Of a stretch of 64,000 bases of DNA, positions 59,401-64,000 are shown one piece after another. The notes below the pieces were generated by a model, which did not search any database, had not been told where the DNA came from, and saw nothing but the letters and a program-made list of their open reading frames with translations. This DNA is from JAMWDF01 sp964645405. GTDB taxonomy: Bacteria > Ratteibacteria > UBA8468 > B48-G9 > DSTR01. Location of the stretch: contig CAZYCA010000044.1 in the NCBI GenBank assembly GCA_964645405.1, positions 1 through 64,000 on the forward strand. Direction: 5' to 3'. How positions within the stretch are numbered: the stretch's first letter is position 1; every line of letters begins with the position of its first letter. Both the position numbers and the translations under genes were made by a program.

Positions 59401-61523
59401 CCCAATTCAAAAGTTGGTTCAAACTGAAAACCAGTACCGGTTTCCTTAATAATCCGATAAGCAATTGGTATCGAATTTAGCAGGTTGAAAAGGTCAACAA
59501 TTTCCTGTTTAAGTCGGGTTGGTCCCAGAAGGATACTGGCAGTCTGGTGGGAGGTAACATAATGAGAAAGATTTGCCAGGTCACTGAAAGTGGCTGCTAT
59601 CGTATTGATCTGGTCAGAATTAATAATAATTACAGTGCGGGTACTGGTGTCGGTCCCAGGCTTTATATCACCTGTAAGACCAATACCCCAGTCCTTAGTG
59701 CTGGAAAAAGAAATCTCAGCTCTGTCTATTGCAGTCCCGCGATAATACAGTTTTAATTCATACTCACCTGCCAGATTTCCTTCCAGTCCTGCTCCCACCT
59801 TACTGCCCACTGCACCTGCTTCGATTCCAGCAGACAAATCAAGACCTCCAGAAAATTTTATCCCGACTGCATACTCCGCTGGCCAGGCGCCGATTTCTGC
59901 CATAATCTGTGCAGTTCCTTCAATTCCGGCTCCGACTCCCACTCCTAAAAGCACATTTTCATCATCGCCAATGCCCAGACCAGCACCTGCTGAAGCTGAA
60001 CCTGTAATTTTGGCACCAGCAGCGAATTCGTCTCCATGCCAGTAATTGATATAGAGAGGGTTGTAATTATTTACAATCCAGGTGATGATAGAACCAAGCA
60101 GAGGTGGAGTGACCTCCAGACAGGTGCTTAAAATTAGTCCTGCGCGTAAAATCTGCTCCGTTTGACTGTAAGGGTCAGGGAAAAGGTAATCAGTCACAGA
60201 AGAAAAAACTGCTGAAACTCCTGCTTCTGCTTCTGCCCCGGCATAGCAAACACCTTTGACACCGCCGCCAACAGAACCACCAGCATAAACACCAGCTTCC
60301 ATTTCTCTGGCTTTCTTAATCCCGATTTTATCGTCACTGCTGGTGGAAGCATCAGTATTCAGAATCTGATAAACAAAACCTCTTTTTTCGCCAGCCTGAG
60401 CACCCACTCCTATTGCTGCTCCTACATTTATACCACTGCCAAATTTCAAATTGGCTGTAGAATCTCTTGGCAGAATCTGAACCTGAAAAGTGACAGGATT
60501 CTCTTGTTGTTCACCAGCAACTGCCGTGATGGAACAATTGATTGTTTCGTTTACTGTCCCCAGTTGATCAGAATTCAAATCAATTTTAAGTAGACCATTC
60601 TCATCCGAACTATTACTGAAATTTCTGCCTGAAGCACTGATAGTGACTTCTGTTGAAACAGGCCAGTCCTGGCTATCTCTGATGAGATAGTAACGATGTA
60701 CATGTCCGCCAGCCATAACAGTAGAAATTGCTGGATTCGGGTCAGGGTCCAGAGGACTGATGAAGTATGGACCTGCTGGTGCAGAAGGATAAAAACCAGC
60801 AGCCCAGATACTATCAGTATATGGATTTTCATGTTCAAAAGTCCAGGTGGCTGAGGTCATGTTATCAGTATAAACATTGGCACCACAACTCAGCACCAGG
60901 TCATCCCAGTAAACATCAATAGTATCAGAATACATGTAAGTTCCACCAGCTGTCAGTTCAATCCTGATTTTGCTCACCTGGTTCCAGTTGATGTTCAAAT
61001 CACTGGAAGGTGTAACATTAAGGGTGTACCACGTATTGGGGTTAAGATGGATATCACCTTCTGAATCCCGGCTGATGCCTGGGGGTAAGATATAGGTAAT
61101 GTTGCCGGTTCGGTAGTTGTTATTGTGGTTTGTGCTGCGACAGCAGGAAAGGCAGTAAGTGTAAAGCCCAATCTGGTTGTTAGCTGCATCAAAGCAACGA
61201 ACCCTTAAATCTGTAACTGAACAGGCTCCTCCCCAGCCATCAGGACTGTCAGTCTGGACTGCTACCCGATAGTTTATCTGCAGGGAAACCGGACCACCGT
61301 AGTAGGAGAAATCCCGGTAAGCTTTGGCTGTATCTGCGTCCCGACCACTGGTTCCACCGTTAGCAACCATTGTGCGGATGGACCTTGGTGGAGAAGTCAT
61401 CAACGTAGTATCAACACCTGTACCATCACGGAAAATCTGTCCGCAGGCAAAAAATGGCAGGATTAAAGTGAAGATAAAGGACAGAAAACTTAACCGACAG
61501 AAAGAAGGAATCCTGGAAGTCAT
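56412..61523 (-). CDS. Giant secreted protein: TSP3-type repeats, PQQ-like propeller, C-terminal dockerin
   Basis: 1,703 residues from ATG 61523, which has GGGAGGAAT; upstream in-frame codons are not needed. Signal peptide CRLSFLSFIFTLILPFFACG. An N-terminal carbohydrate-binding-like beta region follows (to about residue 330), then a Gly/Ala-rich large domain (about 360-900), and Ig/invasin-like segments. About residues 1090-1275 hold TSP3-type Ca-binding DxDxDG repeats with a 48-residue period, about 1320-1635 eight PQQ/propeller repeats (DGTIYIG...NPDGTLKWxx), and the last ~70 residues a dockerin: GDINQDTSVDIQDVILALR and ADFNSDRSLDVCDVISIVRKVLG. Possibly a surface-anchored glycan or adhesion protein; a cohesin partner is not in the window. 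Confidence 0.85.
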   Translation of the reverse strand: MTSRIPSFCRLSFLSFIFTLILPFFACGQIFRDGTGVDTTLMTSPPRSIRTMVANGGTSGRDADTAKAYRDFSYYGGPVSLQINYRVAVQTDSPDGWGGACSVTDLRVRCFDAANNQIGLYTYCLSCCRSTNHNNNYRTGNITYILPPGISRDSEGDIHLNPNTWYTLNVTPSSDLNINWNQVSKIRIELTAGGTYMYSDTIDVYWDDLVLSCGANVYTDNMTSATWTFEHENPYTDSIWAAGFYPSAPAGPYFISPLDPDPNPAISTVMAGGHVHRYYLIRDSQDWPVSTEVTISASGRNFSNSSDENGLLKIDLNSDQLGTVNETINCSITAVAGEQQENPVTFQVQILPRDSTANLKFGSGINVGAAIGVGAQAGEKRGFVYQILNTDASTSSDDKIGIKKAREMEAGVYAGGSVGGGVKGVCYAGAEAEAGVSAVFSSVTDYLFPDPYSQTEQILRAGLILSTCLEVTPPLLGSIITWIVNNYNPLYINYWHGDEFAAGAKITGSASAGAGLGIGDDENVLLGVGVGAGIEGTAQIMAEIGAWPAEYAVGIKFSGGLDLSAGIEAGAVGSKVGAGLEGNLAGEYELKLYYRGTAIDRAEISFSSTKDWGIGLTGDIKPGTDTSTRTVIIINSDQINTIAATFSDLANLSHYVTSHQTASILLGPTRLKQEIVDLFNLLNSIPIAYRIIKETGTGFQFEPTFELGLGVEVKAGFSINMEKSVEFVAEEGIFLNNQAFPLATYEYDWHLPGLNSLDFTAIAQDALNGVITAMTAVGDWVSDTLTEVVIPVIEDGIETLTETVITAIETAYDLGTAVVNTAADACTDFFDYVESLFGGKGQQVTAKSNEPFSSHQFAVNGVFTFQPAGLKISQISACLTRPLRLSFHQASITINPGSSTAILTITYTDQEISGLAENDLKIFQWNLTTGKWRFLANSSVNESNNQVTASITELGSFCLGVSFPAGPISLHVNPPDADLSSPAVITVTSEPIRLNTGQAVPDGTLITVSSTRRYGTTEEPFGTITTADAAADIDGIQVATVNGVITFQINPPDIPGTGIIRARSVGGLAGGKNYFHVVTGLDSDSNGLPDYWEKSYFGQTGQNPDEDPDNDGLSNLQEYLLGTNPQNNDSDGDGMSDGWEVQHQLNPRLVNNKEDVDQDGLNNEDEFLAGTDPRNSDSDGDGMSDGWEVRFGSDPTVNDADSDLDGDGLSNREELTLGTNPLNADTDNDGMSDGWEVGYGLNPLIQDGHLDNDGDGFTNQEEFNCKTAPDDSNSHPAYVAGCWPMFRYLPTHTGQPPFFGPIQASVKWRYGCGRVYSSPAVAPDGTIYFGDYDSGVLRAVKPDGNLLWAAGGYGQICSSPAIGYDGTIYVGSYSGNLLAYYPNGTLRWAYHTGATIDLASPTIGPEGTIYIGNDAGFLTAVNPDGTLKWVYQTGYQIQTTPAIAPDGTIYIGNQGKKLYALNPNGTLKWIFPTQAVFSMCSPAIGKDGTVYITTNGSGACAYAINPDGSQKWVFNSGSTNGSPAISDDGTIYIPGWDYLFAVNPDGTEKRRFSLSRPSSPVIGADGIICVGSTGWQKGYGFKPDGTMLWVIPFGYDHWLVSSPALSPDGTVYFTTAFGSGAYGYLHAFSGVTYLGDINQDTSVDIQDVILALRMCLGLPAHITSRSYLPPYPASAFYRADFNSDRSLDVCDVISIVRKVLGYQ
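57740..58290 (-). repeat. Tandem 144-bp repeat encoding Ca-binding TSP3 units
   Basis: Copies of CTTCCCAGCCATCACTCATT (plus-strand reading) begin at 57815, 57959 and 58103, spaced exactly 144 bases. They encode DGMSDGWEV in DxDGDG repeats of 48 residues; a fourth, degenerate unit lies on the side toward 58290 (SNGLPDYWEK). The high identity in the DNA suggests recent internal duplication. Confidence 0.85.
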
Positions 61524-61538
61524 ATTCCTCCCTTTTCT

Positions 61539-61553
61539 ACATTTGTCAAATGT
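61539..61553. promoter_or_regulatory. Perfect 15-bp palindrome upstream of the dockerin gene
   Basis: ACATTTG-T-CAAATGT, 7-bp arms with a single central base, 16 bases upstream of the ATG and abutting the ribosome site. It could be an operator or an RNA hairpin that limits translation. No U-tract follows. Confidence 0.4.
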
Positions 61554-61615
61554 GACCACCACTTTTTTCAGACAGAGAAGATGCTAACACCAGGTTTCCG
61601 CTTACGCAGATTTCA

Positions 61616-63601
61616 TCAAAATATCAGCTGGTAAATTGTCTTGGCAATTAAAGCGACTGCGATGGATAACATACCAATCAAACCCATCCCGCAGGCGTAA
61701 CCTGCCATCAGAATAGGAGTATATTTTTTCCAGTTGGGACCAACCTTTTTAGCAAAGTAGAACCGACCAAGCAACGCACCGGCAAACATAGGGATACTGA
61801 AATGCGGCATCTGACCTACCCCACCGATAATGCCGTAAAAAATAGCGGTAGGCCAGCGGAAAAGGATGCTTATCGTGTAAATGGCAGCGTAAACCAGGCC
61901 TGAAGAAAGGATGTATTTCAGTTTAATGGCTTTAATCATCCAGGGAGTCCCTGCTTCGGGAAGGGTGGAAGTAACCCAGAGACATTGAAACATGGCACTC
62001 ATCGGCCACATCTTCTGTACAAAAGGATAAGCAGAAGAAGGGATAGGATTCATTCTCCAGATAATGGACCAGAAAAGGAAACTGCAAAAAAGCATAATAA
62101 TCAGGGAAGCAAACTCGGCTTTATACCAGGAAGTAAATCTGGTTCTGGTCAGTTCCAGTTGTTTGAAACTCTGGGCTGTTCCTCCGTGATTGAAGTAGGG
62201 GACAGGAGCAAACCAGATATCCGCACCCTTATAACCGCTTAGAATGAAGGTGGCTTCTCTGACCATGGGGAAAGCAATCCCTGTAGCTACACCAGTAATA
62301 CCAAACATCCGGGCGGAAGTATAGGAAAGAAAAGGAGTCAGGATAAACCCGAAGAAGATAAAGAGCACAACAGGGAATGTCGGTACCAGAAGGTGACAGA
62401 TAATGACATAGACCAGGGTGGAAAGGAACCAGAGGAGCAAGGCTACAGGTAGTGGATAATCTCCTCTGTCCTCTGGCAGCACAACCTGTGTGTGGACTCT
62501 TTTCCGTGCTGAACCAAAAGCCACCGCCATTTTCCAGATACCAATAATCGCCACCACAATCCCGCCAGAAATAATGGCGTTAATCCAGAAATTCATCGTG
62601 GTCACCACATTGGTAGGAATGGCTGTCATTCCAGGTTGCCAGTCTGTAACAATTCCCAGTTTATGCAAAATCGGGTCACCAAAAGTGCGGGCTAAAACAG
62701 AGCCGAAAAATGTTCCCACGACCACCCAGAAGGGAAGGACAAAACCGGCAAAGAGTGTACCCAGGTCAGTGACAAACCCTAACATACCGGAAGGAAGAAC
62801 CGTTCCTAATTGAGCGGTGAAATCCACCCAGGGGATGGGTAGTAACTGCAAGGGTGTGGTCATCAAAAGTCCAGTAATGGTGGGAATGACGACATAGAAA
62901 GCGCCAAAAATGACGCCAATCATAGCAGCAATAGAAAAAATTCTCCAGCGCCAGGTCTCTTTCTTGCCGCTGACCTCAGCCAGAGCCGTAGCACCTTCAG
63001 AAGCCACCGGTGCCATGGGGAAAGGCAGTCTTTCATAATCGCTGGTGATACGGAAGAGAGCATATCCCAGGCTGAAATGATTGATGCGGTATAAAACATT
63101 ATGGACAATCAAAAGAAGAATGGGAACAGTCCAGGCTCTGGCTAAAAAGGTTCGTCTGACCAGAGCTTCAGAGCCAGCCGGTGGTACTGCCCAGGAGGGA
63201 ATATGCTGCGAAAGTCCAAAGGATTTGGCATAGGGGGACTGGATTAGATATTGCTTCCAGATGAGGTCACTGAACGCACCTCCCTGTAAGGTTAATCCAG
63301 CTGCGCCCAGAACCAATCCGGCACTGATGAGTGAGCCAGCCAGAATATAAACAATATAGATTTCCTGTCTTTTCAATTGCACGAAGGAACGTTTGGCAAT
63401 TTCTACCAGCAGGATAACTGTGACCCACTGGGCTGCTCCTCCCAGGCCACCACCTGTAATCAAAGCCAGGTAAATGGAACCTGGTAACATGATAAAACCG
63501 ATAAAAAGGGCTGCCAGGATAGTTTTCTTATTGAAACCATCAATGAAGGGTTCCTGAATGCCAGGCTCAAATTCTATTTCCCGCGCAATTTCCTCAGCCA
63601 T
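61616..63601 (-). CDS. Large polytopic transporter-like membrane protein (OPT-like)
   Basis: 661 residues with roughly 14-16 membrane helices. Features shared with oligopeptide (OPT)-type and DUF6785-like permeases: GGGLGGAAQWVTVILLVEIAKRSFVQLKRQE in the first half, ERLPFPMAPVASEGATALAE as a conserved cytoplasmic loop, FAGFVLPFWVVVGTFFGS, and GKIMxxx-type helix ends such as MPHFSIPMFAGALLGR. It resembles but is not closely identical to 16889-18817. Ribosome site AAAAAGGAAGG. Probably moves a large or amphipathic solute such as a peptide or siderophore; substrate unknown. Its upstream neighbour (63632-64000) is co-directional with a 30-base gap. Confidence 0.7.
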   Translation of the reverse strand: MAEEIAREIEFEPGIQEPFIDGFNKKTILAALFIGFIMLPGSIYLALITGGGLGGAAQWVTVILLVEIAKRSFVQLKRQEIYIVYILAGSLISAGLVLGAAGLTLQGGAFSDLIWKQYLIQSPYAKSFGLSQHIPSWAVPPAGSEALVRRTFLARAWTVPILLLIVHNVLYRINHFSLGYALFRITSDYERLPFPMAPVASEGATALAEVSGKKETWRWRIFSIAAMIGVIFGAFYVVIPTITGLLMTTPLQLLPIPWVDFTAQLGTVLPSGMLGFVTDLGTLFAGFVLPFWVVVGTFFGSVLARTFGDPILHKLGIVTDWQPGMTAIPTNVVTTMNFWINAIISGGIVVAIIGIWKMAVAFGSARKRVHTQVVLPEDRGDYPLPVALLLWFLSTLVYVIICHLLVPTFPVVLFIFFGFILTPFLSYTSARMFGITGVATGIAFPMVREATFILSGYKGADIWFAPVPYFNHGGTAQSFKQLELTRTRFTSWYKAEFASLIIMLFCSFLFWSIIWRMNPIPSSAYPFVQKMWPMSAMFQCLWVTSTLPEAGTPWMIKAIKLKYILSSGLVYAAIYTISILFRWPTAIFYGIIGGVGQMPHFSIPMFAGALLGRFYFAKKVGPNWKKYTPILMAGYACGMGLIGMLSIAVALIAKTIYQLIF

Positions 63602-63631
63602 TTTCCTTCCTTTTTAAAAAGTAAAATTTTT

Positions 63632-64000
63632 TCAACTCTTTGCCAGAGCCAGCCGACCCTGATGCTCATATTCTTTTTTCACCTCCGGACTGACTGTTCT
63701 CCAGATGAGAAACTGTTTCCGGATGCCGTCCAAAAAGCGTCGATTTAACCTTTTCCAGTCGGTAGATTCACCACTGCTGCGTTCAATTGCTAAATCAATG
63801 GTGTAGAAGTTATACTGTCCCAGGGGTTTCATCACCACTCTTAATTTCTGGCTGACACCTAAATCAAACGGAGCCAGCCAGGTATCTGTAACGATGGTGT
63901 AGATGTCTTTGCCGTTTTCATTCTGCGCTCTTGTCAGGGAGGCGCCGTTGGTGTAAAAATTGCCCAGGGAAACATCCTGATAGGCACTGAAATATTCCGT
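63632..64000 (-). CDS. Hypothetical protein, C-terminal part (runs off window)
   Basis: The frame remains open to the last base of the window, so the gene's start is beyond it; 122 residues are visible. The visible end reads FYTNGASLTRAQNENG, LAPFDLGVSQKLRVVMKPLGQYNF, YTIDLAIERSSGESTDWKRL, and FLDGIRKQFLIWRTVSPEVKKEY. It appears soluble with beta strands followed by a helical, amphipathic tail; I do not recognise a family. It lies 30 bases upstream of the OPT-like gene and is probably co-transcribed with it, perhaps as an accessory subunit. Confidence 0.75.
   Translation of the reverse strand, partial: TEYFSAYQDVSLGNFYTNGASLTRAQNENGKDIYTIVTDTWLAPFDLGVSQKLRVVMKPLGQYNFYTIDLAIERSSGESTDWKRLNRRFLDGIRKQFLIWRTVSPEVKKEYEHQGRLALAKS

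Noticed and set aside
1..64000. tRNA, rRNA, IS elements, prophage, toxin-antitoxin pairs
   Set aside because: None recognised by eye: no cloverleaf-like intergenic segment, no transposase or integrase motifs, and all gaps longer than 100 bases are accounted for by promoters or plain intergenic DNA.

Overview
The window reads as chromosomal DNA of an uncultivated, LPS-bearing (diderm) bacterium that specialises in glycans. Genes for Kdo transfer (waaA), CMP-Kdo synthesis (kdsB), an ADP-heptose-type kinase (rfaE1/hldE N-domain), an AsmA-like protein and a Porin_5-like porin show an outer membrane. Abundant carbohydrate genes (GH2, DUF4838, GH42-like/GHL6, two alpha/alpha-toroid enzymes, Gfo/Idh, xylose-isomerase-like TIM barrel, acetyl-xylan-esterase-like hydrolase), two URO-D-like proteins and two very large polytopic membrane proteins (DUF6785/OPT-like) recall Omnitrophota/Ratteibacteria, Lentisphaerae, Planctomycetes and similar candidate phyla. 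This placement is inference; there is no rRNA in the window. No prophage, insertion sequence, CRISPR array, rRNA or tRNA gene was recognised.

Layout. 1-9.8 kb: a partial GH2, convergent DUF4838, a small secreted protein and a sugar-epimerase-like barrel, then waaA, a frameshifted AsmA-like gene, an alpha/beta hydrolase and two divergent receiver-only regulators. 9.8-23.3 kb: a long leftward run led by a consensus promoter (TTGACA-17-TATAAT) in front of rplM, followed by a homocitrate/Re-citrate-synthase-like gene, a leuC-type dehydratase large subunit, gatA, a DUF6785 membrane protein, rfaE1, kdsB, a URO-D-like gene, a toroid glycosidase-like gene, mutM and a Gfo/Idh oxidoreductase. 23.4-26.9 kb: a polysaccharide-lyase-like toroid protein coupled to an MFS transporter. 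26.9-34.8 kb: a complete phosphate regulon, phoB-phoR, porin, pstS-pstC-pstA-pstB-phoU, with 11-bp-phased Pho-box arrays in front of both the porin and pstS, each placed 10 bp from an identical TACAAT -10 box.

34.9-49.3 kb: an SGNH hydrolase diverges from a long rightward operon that starts with a plastid/cyanobacterial-type triad (Ycf46 AAA ATPase, Ycf35/DUF1257-like, DUF2997). It continues into a zinc-ribbon/signal-peptidase-like membrane protein whose catalytic positions look substituted, a TPR protein with a CFI-box C-terminus, a PilT ATPase, a GH42-like protein, TPM, nucleotidyltransferase, LemA and URO-D-like genes, and a short Mfd. Many junctions are 1-4 bp ATGA/TGATG overlaps, which suggests translational coupling. 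This is the most interesting uncharacterised neighbourhood.

49.3-64 kb: a leftward operon of a small unknown protein, GT4 glycosyltransferase, RsbW-like ATPase, NagB-like protein and M16 peptidase; a rightward beta-CASP metallo-beta-lactamase nuclease; a ~1,700-residue secreted protein with TSP3-type Ca-binding repeats, an eight-repeat PQQ-type propeller and a terminal dockerin; an OPT-like permease; and the 3' end of an unknown gene running off the window.
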